A stretch of 64,000 nucleotides of DNA from Poecilobothrus nobilitatus (GCA_947095535.1 OX352774.1:3472001-3536000); one strand, 5' to 3'; shown: positions 46,015 to 59,889, numbered from the stretch's first letter. A program made the numbers and translations. Notes: generated by a model from the letters alone, not told the origin.

Positions 46015-46500
46015 GTATAAATGACACTAGGATCTTTTGATGTAGATAAATTGTGCTCCACCTGCTAAGTGTTATACATTTCCACTTATAATATTTCTGT
46101 CAGCCCTACTACCTCCAAGGAAGTAAAGTTAAGTGTCTATTTAACCGACAGTATCCCGAAAGCAGTCGTGTTACAATTCTCAGTTAATTTTTATTTTATG
46201 ATTCCATCATATTTTTTACTGTTGTATTTTCCCAGAAGCTTCCTTAGATTGTCTGAGCTCGGCGTTTTTTTACATAGTTTGCTTCTATAGATTTCCTCTT
46301 TGATTTTCAGTGCTTTGCTTATTTTGTGCTTACTAATGCCATTTAAAGATTCCGAACATGTAAAGGAAGTTGCAGCTCCTTCTTTTGCAAGTGATCCACT
46401 TCCTCATATCCCTCTATACTATGGTGTCCAGGTATCCAGTAGACGGTTACTTTATTGTTTGTTCACAACCGGTTTAATTTCGCTAAGCCTATTCAAGTAA
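46015..46500 (-). pseudogene. LINE RNase H domain and C-terminal fragment
   Basis: On the minus strand 46450-46388 reads VTVYWIPGHHSIEGYEEVDHL, matching the RNase H signature W-(I/V)-P-G-H-x-x-I-x-G-N-E-x-A-D of LINEs in the I, R1 and LOA groups; the usual Asn is Tyr and the Ala is Val. In the same frame 46171-46121 reads TRLLSGYCRLNRHLTLL, the usual LLTGHCRLNRHL motif downstream of RNase H. Several stop codons lie between the two, so the copy is dead mainly through substitutions. It could be the same family as the tail at 13010-13400, which carries the part that follows. Confidence 0.83.
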
Positions 46501-48270
46501 ATCCAATAAAAATTAGACAAAAATTTTCTTATATTTGAACAAAATTTCAAAGATGATCTATAAAATAAATTCCTTCCAGCAGCTATCAATTCATAAATTT
46601 CAATCAAGTTTTTCAATCAACATAAATTCTATAGTGGGAAGCAAAAATATAAGTACCATTTTATACCAAATTATTATTTCAAACCAATTAAACTCGAATA
46701 CTCGTACATTTGTTTTTCAAATTCCAATAAAACCAATCATCTATTACTTTATTATACATGAGCATTCATTATCCTTATTATCAAAATTTTCCTGCCTTTT
46801 ATACTCTTTCAATCTTTTAACTATTATTACAACTGAAAGAAGAAAATAGAGAATGTGTGAGATAGCAAATAAATGTCAACAATTCTTTTATTTTGTTGAA
46901 AATTTAAAGAAAAGATAAAAGAAAAAAAAAACACTAAATCGGAAGAAAACATGAGAAAAAATCTGTATTGAAATGTTTCTTAATTTAACAAAATAATAAA
47001 AACACAAAAGAAAGGACCTTGTTAGTTCTTTAAAATCGATTCATCCTTAAGGATACTTTTAATTCAATCCATACACAACAAAAAAAAAGACATTTTAATG
47101 CTTAATGATAATCCATAAAACACATTAAAAATTTTGGTGTTCAAAATTCCAAAAAGAGACATAAAAAAAAGCTAAGAAGATATAGAAAATATAAAAAATA
47201 AATAGATATAAATATTAAATAGATATTACAAAAATAGATATTAAATAGATATTAATTTAATAGAATTTGTACAATGAATTAGAAAATTCGATTATAATAC
47301 TAATTTAAAAAATAGAAAATCTAAATTTGAAATACAAATATTGATAATCGATGCCCAAAGTAAAGACTCCTTTTTATTGAACATTAAAAAATAATATTTT
47401 AATAAATTTTGGTTCATACCAAACTTTTTTTTATAGATATGACTAAATATGACTGCCTATATGTAGAATTAATATAGAACATAATATTTATCATAAAAAT
47501 AAATTTGTGGCGCTGATTGCATAGCATTTTAGTTCTGCAACTGTACACTTTAAATCACTTTAAATCTCACTCACAAGTAATCACTTTAAATCTGCTGAAA
47601 ATTGAAGGAATTGCTTCAGAAAAAAGTTTTTGACCGACCCGCGTAAAAAATAAAAAAAAAGTGGCAAGATCCTCGTTTATAAAAAGCCAAAAAAGTTCAT
47701 CAAAAAAATTATGCGATTGTACTTAAAATCAAAATATCACGGATTCAAGACCTGTTAAGACATCATACTTCATTTCGCATCTTATAACCACCAAATATTT
47801 TAAATATTTAATTCAATCTAAAAAAATGTTTGTACCAACTCATAAGTGGCGTACATATAGCTTAAAATGTAAGTAGATATAAAGTATAAGATTAAAATAA
47901 TAGAGGTTGTCAAACGTAAGGTTTTGGAAGGAAACGTAAAAAAAGTAAGATAATATTTAGTTAATTTCATGTTCCTAGTATTCAAACTTTGAAGAGTTTT
48001 AAATTATCAAATATTTCAATATTACTCCAAAATAAATCCATATGCAGAATTTTCTTTGACGGAAAAGAGGGTATCCTAAATTCAATTAACTTCAAAAACA
48101 TTAAAAATCACTCTCAGAATGTTGTTTGTTCATTTAGATCCTTCTCTATTAAAAGGTCTAACTATTGCAGGGCACAATGTATTTAAAAGAATAATTTTAA
48201 AGATAAAATACCTTTATTGATCTTTCAAATTTAAAAAAAAATTTTTACATTGAAGATTTTCCTTTACACA

Positions 48271-48290
48271 GACACACACACACACACACT
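48271..48290. repeat. (CA)n microsatellite
   Basis: Nine CA dinucleotides occur in a row, the only clear CA tract in this otherwise TA- and poly-A-dominated window. Confidence 0.92.
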
Positions 48291-50308
48291 GTCAGAATAT
48301 TAATATACATACAAATTAAAATTAAACGGCCAAAATTACAAAAATAAAAGAACAGAAAATGCCACTAGCTTCACTTATAAAATCATATTATCATGAATAT
48401 TATTATCCTGTACCAAGGATATTTATTCACTTTTTGCTTGATTATTTTTATCTTAACAAATTTAATTTTAAGAAATAAACAAAAATAAAATTAAAATATT
48501 CTTAACAAAATTTGTAATTCATAGTTTAAAAAACAATAGTTCGTACATTGCAACGTGTACAGAATAGGAATTTTACCAAATATTTTCTAAAACAATAAGT
48601 AAATTTTTTATTTATAATTCTCATCCTCATTTTAAATATCCACTACATATACCAACCCTCATTTAATTTCGTATTTTTCATAAGTAAGTAAAAAAAATTT
48701 TATAAAATAAAAAAAATTATTGAAAACTTTGTATTAAAAATAAAGATGAAGAAGAAGAGTACATATACATACTTAAGAGCATTCGATTATAACGAACTCA
48801 TCAAAGATGACAAATGTCTCAAGATATTCTGAAGTTTCTTTTTGTATTTTTCTCAAGAGTTTCAATTTCGTCCTTTCAAATTGCAAAGAAAGTGCTTAAA
48901 TTAAAAGAATACTATGTAAAATTAATTTGTAAATACTTTACAAAAGACAATCAATAGAAATTTTTTTTTTTTTTAAAGTTTTTCAAGAGTTCATTTTATT
49001 TAAGTTGCATCATATAAAATTCAAATTTTATAATTGTATATTTAAAATAAGAATTTTTATTATTTTAAATATTTCAAAATGGTTTTTTTTTTCAAAGCTG
49101 ACATTGGGGATTGGGTTTTGTCTGTCATTAACTGTCAACAAACTAAAAAAAAATCTCATAAAACTTTTAAAAATATTTGACATATTTCATATGACAACTC
49201 ACCTATTTTATATTTCAATAAATGCTCTAAAAAAAAAAACAAATTTAAAATGACACTGATAAAGCTGTAAAATAATTCCGTTAACTCTACGAGCAATGAG
49301 GTGTTGTTACAAATACACAAGACGCAATTTTTTTTTTTTTTGAATTACTGGAAATTACTGCAAAAATACTGGAAAAAATAAGTAATGAGTTTTTTGAATC
49401 ATTTTCGCAGAAATTTAATATTATCATGTTACTTCGGCTCATATTTACATAGTTAAAAGAGTCAAAAAAAATTTTTATCCGTTATTCTGAGAGTTTAATG
49501 AATATTATGATTATAATTTAGAATTGTATATGTTAAAATAAAACTTTGTTGGATTAATTTTAAAAAAATCTGAATAAAAATTAATTTAATAATTTAAGTA
49601 AAAATGATTATAGTTTAATCAAGAAAAGAAAATATTTTATTTAAAATTATTAAAATTAAAACGCTAGTGGCATGGCAACCTTAATAAAGATTTTATTTAA
49701 ATGAGATTCATTCGCCAACTTTTTCATTCCAGCTCGAGCTAAAAGTTTTTTTACTTCGAAAAATATGTAGGAATATTTTAAATTGTTTGAGTTGTATTCT
49801 TAGTTTGTTCTTTATAGGAAGCGTACAATATATTATTTTATACCTTCCAGATCGTTAATATTAATATTATCTTATATCTTATCATTTAAAATTATTTTGT
49901 GTACTGATAATTTTCTGTCTTCTTATTACAACAAATAGATTGAAATAGCTTTGCTATGTTATAACCCACCTCTACATTGGTTGCTTGATTTTTAGCTTTT
50001 GTTATTAATTTATTTTACATCTTTTTTTCATTTATTTATCTTTCGTTGAAATACAATCTTTGTTGTATTTTTAGAATATTATTCTTAAAATTATGTTGAT
50101 TGAGACTGCATTTTATTTCCAAAAATTTCATATATAAGAATCTTAGAAATTTAATATGATATCCTTATCTCCAAAACCAAACTGTTCATTATGTTATATA
50201 TTAAAGGATCCATCGTAAAGTTTGACTTGAAAGGGAATGGTTTTGGCTGGTTAAAGTTCAACTGTACTCAAAGGTACTTTGTCAACTTTTTGTTCAACTT
50301 TTGACTTT

Positions 50309-50337
50309 CGATGTTTTCCACCGTCCCTCGTAAAAGA
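50309..50337. repeat. Short motif shared with 18179-18208
   Basis: TTTCGATGTTTTCCACCGTC with CCTCGTAAAAG recurs with one difference at 18178-18208. A match of about 30 bp with this G+C content is unlikely by chance here. It may mark the edge of an unrecognised element. Confidence 0.6.
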
Positions 50338-53300
50338 AAAATTTGATTAAATTCAAAAATTGATAAAAAAAAGTCTAAATATTTACTATATGTGATATGT
50401 GAGGTTGGACTGCAAGAACCATACTTGTGTAATCGCTTTGTTAATTTAAGTTAAACATATTAAATTAAAATTCACATTTCATATAAATAATTTGTTTTGA
50501 ATTATGACTAATCAGAAAATATTCACTTATAGCTTTCACTGGTATATAGGTACAATATATTGTGAACCTTTTGGAAATTTTTAAAATATTTCTACTTTAA
50601 TTTTCATTTTCAACAAATGAATGTCATTTTTAAATATTAATAACTACACAGAACTTTTTTTAACCCTTTCCAAAGGACATTTTTAATAAATTTAACATTA
50701 CAATTTATTAATGAAATGTCAGATTTTTTTCTTTCTTTTTTTTTCAATTACAAAAGAAAAAATTCTCTCATCATTTTGTAAAATTCATGATTTTTTATTA
50801 AAAATTGTATTGAGGAGAATATGTATTTCAAAAGAACCAACTCATCTCTAATTGTAAATTCCATTACAATATTTTCCACCATCACATTTTCAAATTTATA
50901 TTTTTATTTTTGTGTTTTTGTTTTGATCTTAAAGAAATGAAAAGAAAAATGTTTTATTTTATTTTTTTTTTGTTTGTTTTTTACTTTCAACAAATTTTTC
51001 CGTTTTCAATCATTGGTTTTCCACTGTTTTTCCTTTTCAAAAGAAATAAAATGCAAAAAAAAAACAACAGCAATTTTAAAAAAAGATGATGAGGTAAAAT
51101 CATCATCCAAGCTACAGCATCAATTCATTTGTCAGATTTTTATTCAGATTTTTTTTCTTCTTGTTATTTTTTTTAAATTTTATGAAAAAAAATTGTTTTT
51201 AAAGAAATTTTGACACGTTATCAAAGTTTTTCAATACAGCTTTTTAAGTATCAACCCCCCGTCCCCCTTTTTCCAAATATGAGATTTAACAAAAAAAAAA
51301 ATGAAACGTTTTTGAGTCATTCATTCATCAACATTTTTCAGTTTTGCAATTTCAGTGAAGCAGCAAATCAATTTTTCGTTTATTTCTAACCAACTGGTGT
51401 TTTTCTGTAATGGATGGTTTCCTGCATATGTAAATCAATATAACTTGATGGATTTTCTTAATGGAAAGTACAATCTGATTAAAATATTTAAAACTTTCAA
51501 TTAATCGAAGGTTATAAGATTAACATTCCTACATTACAACATAGATATTTTTATCTCAGACATCCTAATTGCTTATTGAAAAACAACCCATCAAAATACT
51601 GTGGCTTCTCGGTTTAATTAAATTTTACTAAGCCTATACGATTGTAACTATTTTGTAACATTTTAGATACACTAAAAACTTTGACACTAAATAAACTCTA
51701 CTCTATATCTATGTCTTCATGATTTCGACTTTTTAATAATTGATATTTCTTAAATTTTGTTACTTGTCGTTTAACCAAAAAAATATTAATATTATTAATC
51801 CTTCAGGATATATGGAGCATACAGGAACTTGACACAAAAAAAAAAAACAAAAAAAAAACTCAAAACTAAACTAATAAAAGAATGAATTATAAAAAGAATT
51901 TTTCTTTTCATATTTTCCCAAATAAAAACAGGAATTGACACGTGCAAATTTCCTTTTACATCTCCGTTGTTTTCTTTTTTTATACATTGGAAAATCCTTT
52001 TTTTTGTTTTTTTTTTTGTTGTTGTTGCTTTTGAAATTTTACTTGAAATCATCTTTCAGTATTTTTTATTCAAAGTACTGACATCTTTTTATCCGCCCAT
52101 ACAACCTGAAGACTAATATGAACAATAAAACAAAAAAGTTGGGGTTTTGAATGCGATGGAGATGGCAGATTATTAGAAAACATCAAAATCTTATCCAAAC
52201 ACCCTCAATATGAAAAAACAAAAAAAAAAAAAAAAGTTTTTTTTACATGTCTTCGTGTCAGAATTGAGTAAAAAAAAAATTTTTTATTGATACCAATGCA
52301 AGAACATTTTACACAAAAAAAAAAACAACTCCCAGTTAGTTATAACACGAAAAAAGACATTTGAAGATCCTGCAAGGTATTAAAGTACAAATACACATTG
52401 GTATACATTTAAACTTCAATTCCGTTCATGAAAAATAATATTTCATTCAATTGAAACAGATGTAATGCTGCTCATTTAGTGGCAAAATTTGAATTTAATC
52501 ATACCGCAAAATTTAGCATTTTCAACTCCTTAATGCAACAATAAAAAAACGTAAGACAAATAATATAATAGATAGCAATAAGGAAAGTAAACACTTGTAG
52601 GCTTCAATATTTGCCCCAAATACATACAAATAAATACAAAAATGAAACAATTGAAATTTTACATTTCTAAGATGAAAAATTCATCATAATGATTGAAATC
52701 CTTATAGAAGAGTTTTTAGAACGTGCAAAAAAAAAAAAAAAGATGAAAATAATAATTTTTACTAAAATTAAAATACAAAAGTTGATTACTTATAATATAC
52801 ATATTGTGTATTTCTGCTATACATTCTTCAAAACTAAAATAATCATCACCACTCTTAGAATATTTTTAAATCGGCTTTTAAAAAATCTACCAGAATATTA
52901 ACATTCAAATAAGTATGAGTTGTTTTTAAGCAACTTATAATGAAAAACTTTTCTTTACAATTTACATAGATATGATATATTGTATCATTCATATATGGTA
53001 AGTGTCTTTAGATTGAGGATGTTGTCTGAATTGTACTTAACCTAAAAATAGCAAAGTGAATAAAAAATCTGTAAATACAGATATTTTTTATCATATAAAA
53101 AAAAAAAAAAATAAACTCTTAATTCTATTTTGAGACGGAAATTGTTTCAATTTACGTCAATGATGACATTAAATATGCAACCAGAATATGAATGATTTTT
53201 GAATAATTTTTAAATGATTTCGCACTAACTTAGAATACAGAATTAATATTTAGTGTCAACTTTTTTTTTTTTTTTTTGTTTGAATTTATAAGTATGGGAA

Positions 53301-55944
53301 AACGTAACACGTCTTAGAATATAAATTTAGATTATTTTGTAATACATGATTTAATATTGTCTTAGAATCCTAAGAGAAACTTTAACTTTGAAAATGTTTG
53401 GAACTGGATACAAAACTGAACATTTTAAAGTATATAGGTAATAAAAAAAAATTATATTACAGAATAATACATAATGTATTAATCCAGAGAACTGTAATTT
53501 TCTGCTCCAGTTACGCATTTTTTATTACAATAACTTTCCTACAAAAAAAAAAAAAAAAAATTATTCAATTTTTATTATAAAATACATTTCTTTTATCTTT
53601 TTCTTTTTTTTTTTTGCTTTCATTTCTATATTTTTAATAAATTTGTAAGAAAATTAAATCACGTCCCTCCTATAATATAATACAAATATCAAAATTAGAT
53701 TTCAATTGAATTCGAATCGAATTCAAAACTTAATAAATCTCTCTCTAAACAATTTTTTTTTTTTTTTTATCAAATTAGTTTAACTTGTATAATCCTTTTA
53801 ATTTCCTTTTGTTCCTTTTTTCTACCTAGTGCTAAATGAAAAAAAAATTATAATAATAATATTGGGAAACTTTTCATTAAAGAAAATTGGCTGGGTTATA
53901 TTTTTTCCGCAACACTGTTTTTACTTTGATTAATTTAATCCAATCTCTAAATCAAATTCTTTGATTGGTTCTAATCTAGGCTAAAATGAGAAATAAAATG
54001 AAAGAAAAATAGTTAATGGGATTGTAAATGGAAAATTCTATTAAGAATAATTTTATTTTTTATTTGGGTTATTTTTTTTTTTTTTTTTTGTTCTTTTTTA
54101 TACTTTGTTTAAATTGTAAAAGTTTTCTTTTTCATCTCTTCAGCTACTCTAATATCTAGGGTCTAGGCTATATTAAAAAGAAAAATGGGAATTTATTTGA
54201 TTTTTTGTACAAAAGAAAATTTTATAAATTAATGAAAAAGTTGTATCTCATGTTGTTTGTTTAGAAAATAAAACAATGAAAAACTTATAAATTAAGTGTA
54301 ATTAAAAGAATTCGATGGGCCCATAGTGCAAGTCAAAAGATTGATATTTAATTCAAAATAAGCTTCGAACAGTGAAATTGTACACCAGAAAATACAACAA
54401 AAACCACTAAAAAAATATCACATTTTGAGTTTAAAAATAGAATGCTTTGTAAAAAAATAAAATAGAAGTCTTTTTTGCAATAAAACTTGGTTTAAAACCA
54501 TATTTTAAAAAAATTGTGCTTTAGAATATTTTTGAATCCAATCCACTCATAAAAGATATTCTCTCTTATAGAACATGGTATGATAAAAATAATAAAACCA
54601 ACTGTAAAATCATAAAGAGAACTCGAAAATTAGAGGTGTCCATGCAGTTCTAACTATAGACACTTAAATTCTGTTAAGCAAAATGAAAATTGCAATCAAA
54701 TATTGGCTAAGACCTGTAACGAATAAAATACTAATAAGAAGAAGGAAAAGTTAAAATTCGAAAACTGTAAAAAGATTCGTAATAATTATTTTGAAAAAAA
54801 AAACCTATACAAAGTAATCACCAACTATATATTTAAGGTAAATGTCCTACTGCTTTTTGTTTATTTTTTCAAGAATGCTTTGTTACCGCATGAATGTTAA
54901 ACAAAACCAAATTTCTTATCTTGTACTCCTTTTAGATTCTTTTTTTGAACAAATAATTTCGATTTTCTTAGTTTAGTTTTTTCTTTTGTTTTATACGCAT
55001 CCAATAAAATGAAAATCAACTTAAAAAGTCAGTGTTGTGTAATCCTTTCCCATAAAGTTTGCAGCGTCTACCAATTTACAGCGACAACAAAACAATACGA
55101 AAACAAAAGAAAAGAATACGATAGAAGAAAAAAAAACTAATATTAATTTTTTTTTTTTTATTTTTATTATTGTACACATGAGATTCAATTTAATTTCAAT
55201 GAAAAGTGAAAGAAAATGCGTGACCCATATTTTATTGTTGTTTTTTTCTTTTTTTTTTTGTATTTATTTTTCTTTTTATATTTCTTTGATTTTGTTTTGC
55301 TTCTTCAAAAAAAAAAAAAAAAATATGTTATTGAGAAATTCGAAATCACTTTATTAGATTGGAGCTTCCGGATTGCGTGATGTTTAGTAAATTGTTTTAT
55401 TTATTATTTTTGTTTTTTTTTTTGTGATTGTGATAGATAAGCGTGTATATATGTATGTATATTTATACAGATAAAGATAAATTGTTAGGTCTGTTTAACC
55501 AACCTACGTACCTTATAGTCAGATCAAAATATTAGTTAAAATAACACAACAGATGTAACACAAATGAAATAAGAACGTATTTATAAATCTATTTAATAAA
55601 AAACAAAAAAAATTAGACAAAGACATTTGTTTTTCCCTGCCATCAGTCATTTTGTCATTATTTTTATTATAGACAAAGACAATAATCGGAATATAATTAA
55701 TTAAATTTTGACAAGAGAAAAATATTTAAACAAAAAATAATATCATCTATTCAAAATATAATAAGTTCTTACAATTAAATGTCCTTACAAGTCTTTTGTA
55801 AGTAAATATCATTTATATATATTGTACCAAAAAGGATGAAAAAAAGTTAGAGCAGTAGAAATTCAAATAACAAAACAATTATATTATCAGAAAATATTTA
55901 TGTTTATGTTTGTACGGACGTGAAAAGCCAATTTCCAGTTAATT

Positions 55945-56105
55945 TTTGATCTCCCCGATAGAGGTGTAAATCTTCAATAGACAACAAGAAAACCTAAACT
56001 GCTCTTGGCATAGTAGGATTTTATCCATTAAAATTATTTCTCTTATAGCCAATATAATGGCATATTTACCTAATTACGAAACAGTATATTGGCTGAGAAA
56101 TAGAA
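55945..56105. repeat. Dispersed repeat with CCAAT stem-loop, copy 2
   Basis: It resembles 33775-33960. The stem AGCCAATATA (56047-56056) and TATATTGGCT (56085-56094) is perfect, while the loop sequence differs from the other copy. Conservation of the stem with a changed loop hints that the stem matters for the element, or is simply its youngest-looking part. Confidence 0.65.
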
Positions 56106-56424
56106 TAAATTTACTTTAAAATATATTTTATCTGCTTTATTATATTTATTGCATTTTATTATTCATTTTAGACTATTTTTTACATTTTAATTCCCTTTAA
56201 GTTTTGTTTTTATTTTGCCTTTACGAATTTGTATTGCCCGGTACACAATAATATTAACCGAAAACATAACATACACATGCACATTTTTAATTTTAACTTC
56301 TTCAATTTTTTTTTTTTAATTTGTCTAATTGTAATTAAATTTAGTTTCAATACGTATTTCACATTAAAATTTTACATGGATGTATTTTACAAACCTTATC
56401 CTACTAATATATTAATATTACATA

Positions 56425-56610
56425 CATGCATGATGCAATATTATTGAACCATCGGCTACTAAAAGTCATTATAGGTTTTTATACTATTATTAGATTATAT
56501 ACTAATATTATTTATTTTGTTTATATTATATACTATATATTTACATTATATTTGGTCGTAAGGGGGTATGTAAAGAAAAAAACACTTACGACCTTATCCT
56601 ACTAATAATT
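56425..56610 (-). mobile_element. SINE-like element (type C), headless, with hairpin
   Basis: CAATATTATTGAACCATCGG, CTACTAAAAGTCATTATAGG and AATATTATTTATTTTGTTTA match 63565-63660 closely. To the right, GGTCGTAAG (56553) pairs with CTTACGACC (56584-56592), and the GTCGTAAGGGGGTA side is the reverse complement of the TACTCCCCCTTACGAC module of the type A SINE. No tRNA-like head can be seen on its right. Confidence 0.6.
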
Positions 56611-56619
56611 ATTAAAATT

Positions 56620-58530
56620 ATGATAAAGTTAAGTTAAATTGCATATTTGTAGGATCAAATAAAAATTTTTCTTTGAATATAAAAGTAATTTAAACTGAAC
56701 ACCATGTATAAAGTACCATAATTATAATTACGAAATAAATATAATACATTTTTTTTTTTTGTAAATACATACTTTCAAATACAATACACTCCCATCGCCA
56801 AGAAACACCCGCTCACCCGATTTAAACAATTGTACAAAATTGTTTATATTCTTGTATATCCTTGTTTTATAAATTTATTTAGGCTTGATTAAGACTTTTT
56901 TTTTTTTTCTTTAATATTATATTTTGTCCTTTTTCTTCCTGTTTTTATTTTTCTCTTATTCTATTTATCGTTTTTTATTGAATTTTTGTATCCCCTTTAT
57001 GGATATTCAATTGGATAAAAATTGTAATTTAATTGTAGCATGTTCGAAGCTGATATTTTGATTTGAAGGAAACAAAAACAAAAACAATAATAAACAAAAT
57101 ATAAAAAAAAATATTGTAAAAGAATAATGGTTAACTTCATAAAGAATGACTGTAATAATGTTAAAAAGCAATTGCAGTACACAACATGAGAAAAAAAAAA
57201 AAAAAAGAATTACAAAAACAAAAACAAAAGAATTTGAAAAAAATTTATATTATTGCATGTCTTTTGAACGTAAACTACCATTTAAGATTTAAGGAAAGGT
57301 AAAACTTGTTTTAGAAAGATATATTTTTTTTTTTATTTTAATTCTAAAATAAATTCGAAAATCAACCGGTAGGGGGCTGTAATTTGTAACATCAAAACAA
57401 GAAAAATCATTGAAAAGAATTATGAGTTAGTAATAAACAGTATATATATACATATAAATACATATATAGGAGTATTAGGATTTCAGCCAGTTATAGTAGA
57501 GTTTAATGACGCTTATATTTTTACTCGTAAATTATTAAATTGCATTCAACTGTACTGCAACTCAATTTAATTTATTTTCTTTTAAGGTGTTTTAAAATGA
57601 AGCAACAACAGTAAAAAAAAAATTTGTTAATTTATTACAAAAAGGAATAACTAATCAACCTGCAATAAGTTTTTTTTAATTTTTTTTTCAAACTGTAACA
57701 AAAATTTAAAATGAAAAAAAAAATTGACTAAAAAAAAATTTAAATCTAAAAAACCTGAACAATTTTTTTTTAGTTTAAAAGAAACCGAAATTAAGTTGCA
57801 TTTTTTATTGCATTTTAATCTTAAACTTATTTTGAGTAATTTGAAACTTTATTTTTTTTTTTGCTAATCTCTAAATTAGTTTTGAAAAGTAAATGTTTTC
57901 TACTATAACTACTATTACACTTTTTCATATTCACGCTGACATTTTTTTAGAATTTAAAAAGGAGTCTTTCTCTTTTTGAAAATAGAAAAATTTTAGAATG
58001 TTTAGTCAGTTAATTTAAATTTGCACTGTATCTATCGCGCGGCTCATAACCGAATGGAAAAGGACTCATAAATTTATTTATAGATTTTTTTTTTTATAAA
58101 TATTCAAATAATAATAAAAATTACTTTATTTTAATTACAACATTCTTTCCCAGTTATTTGCAAAAACGAATTTTAATGAATGACAAAAATATGAATTAAA
58201 AGTGTCAATTTTGTTTTTTACGACTCCACTATAAAACATCATCCAAGTTTTCTGCAAATATGTATTTTATTGATTTTGAATTTTTTTAGTAATCGTTTTC
58301 TTTAAGGTTTAATGAGTTTTACAACATTTGTTTTACTTTGTGGTATATCCTAACACCTGAATAATTTCCGAAGCTAGTACTGATATTGCAGTTTTTCCAC
58401 AATTCAGTACATATAAGTTATTTATTTTTATAAGCAAATTATATTATAGTTTTAACTGCATATTTCGTAAGTTATATATTATTTCATTTTACAACACAAA
58501 AATCAATTGACTTCAAACTGAAAACATCTC
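56620..58530. other. AT-rich region, nothing recognised
   Basis: T runs near 56749 and 56898 and A runs near 57189 and 57720. I see no gene or repeat that can be named. Confidence 0.55.
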
Positions 58531-58539
58531 CCTTTCACA

Positions 58540-59112
58540 ATTTAAACACGTCTGTACGCGTGTTCCCTCTACAAAACTTCTACAGCACTTAAGATAGAAT
58601 GATGAAATTTTTACCATGGAAAAAAAATTATTGTTGTATAACAACTTTTTTTTATGTAACATCATCCCACCGGTTGCGGAGTTAAAACCCCTCAAAATTT
58701 GAAGAAGTCCTATTTTTGAAAATGTATATCACAGGTTCTGCTGAACATTTTTACAATCAAAAACGCCAAACGACACGATTTTTTTTACCTTTATAAATTA
58801 ATGTCAAAATTACGAGGGTCTCAAAAATTAAAATTTTGGTATTTTTCGGCACCTGTACAAATTTTTTCTAAATAAAACACAAAAAATGAAAGCCTCAACA
58901 TTAAAATTTTATATGTGTATCTTAACTAAATAAGGTTTCCTTAAAATTGTAGAAAATGTTTCTAGGTTTCTAAATCTTTTCTAACTTTTTCTTATATATA
59001 AAATTTTGAAGGAAATTAGCAATTTTGGTGCAAAATACGGTCCAAACTGTTTGTATTGTCTTCTGAATGTGCGCCTTATAAAACTGCAAACAAATTTTCT
59101 TTCTGCCTTGCT
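58540..59112 (+). repeat. Family A dispersed repeat, copy J, diverged
   Basis: The CCGT core is altered to CGTCTGTACGCGTG. It is followed by CAAAACTTCTACAGCACTTA, CACCGGTTGCGGAGTTAAAA, TATCACAGGTTCTGCTGAAC and TTTTTCGGCACCTGTACAAA. It ends with GTTTGTATTGTCTTCTGAAT, GTGCGCCTTATAAAAC and TTTCTGCCTTG. The TTACCGTTATG block is missing, so there is an internal deletion. Confidence 0.8.
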
Positions 59113-59114
59113 TT

Positions 59115-59680
59115 AATTAATAATAATTTATTTAGTAATTCGTGGGTCTGAACTTCATTACTTATCTCATATGAACCACAAATTATTTATCAATAATTAA
59201 TTATTAATTGCAGTTTTGACTAAATAATCAATTAATAATGTCCAAAAATTAAGTTTTTCTAATTTGTCTTATACTTATAAAACCTTTTGTTTTTTTCTTT
59301 TAACACTAGGGTCTGTGATGGGATGGAAAGTTAAAGGACAAAATTGGATTTTAGACTAGATTAAATATTGTAAAGAAATATGTAAATAATAATTTGCTTG
59401 TCGTTTTTAATGCAGTATAGGTACGTAATTATGTTTTCCACATTTTAGTGAACTCGAAATTTGGAATTGATTTAATGTTTAGATTTTACGAATGTAATAA
59501 AACTGAACGAAAATCTGATCAGCTTGAAAATAAAATAAAGTTTCCTAGCTGCATGATCTAATTTGAAGCTGATATAATGCTAGTTCTAGTACATCTATCG
59601 CACTTTTCAGATTTCTAAAAGAAAAAACTAAAATAACAAAAAAGAAAAGTTCCAAGAAAAAAATAACTAACATACAAAAA
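59115..59680. other. AT-rich spacer, nothing recognised
   Basis: I see no gene, RNA or repeat between the family A copy and the MITE. Confidence 0.5.
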
Positions 59681-59889
59681 AAAAAGCTGCTAACCTAAGG
59701 ATAACCCAAAACCAAAACTTATAGTATATTTAACAGCCTTATTACTTATATTTTTATAAGTTATAAAGTAAAGTTTTTAAAATAAATTTAAGTATGAATA
59801 ATTTTTTTCTTTTTTATATGACTATTTGAAGTAAAAAGGCTGTTAAATACACTACAAGTTTTGGGCTACCCCTAGGTTAGCGGCTTTTT
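59681..59889. mobile_element. 209-bp MITE with ~60-bp terminal inverted repeats
   Basis: The left end AAAAAGCTGCTAACCTAAGG and the reverse complement of the right end AAAAAGCCGCTAACCTAGGG agree. The match continues through ATAACCCAAAAC / GTAGCCCAAAAC and AGTATATTTAACAGCC / AGTGTATTTAACAGCC. The centre is only about 85 bp of A/T-rich sequence, with no coding capacity. Ends in A and T runs prevent a safe call of the target-site duplication, so the superfamily stays open. Confidence 0.88.

Larger units (their letters stand above)
46510..55940. other. Longest featureless AT-rich stretch, no gene
   Basis: Over nine kilobases hold only homopolymers (for example 48961-48974, 53259-53278, 53536-53561, 53752-53768, 54070-54089, 55304-55322), short TAGATATTAAA-type repeats at 47200-47260, a CA microsatellite at 48271 and a short motif at 50309. 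Frames of up to 104 codons (46535-46849) lack family resemblance. An intron or gene desert is the natural reading. Confidence 0.6.

Noticed and set aside
46535..46849. 104-codon frame as a gene
   Set aside because: It is low complexity, rich in Ile, Ser and Asn, has no family motifs and lies in A/T-rich DNA where such frames arise by chance.
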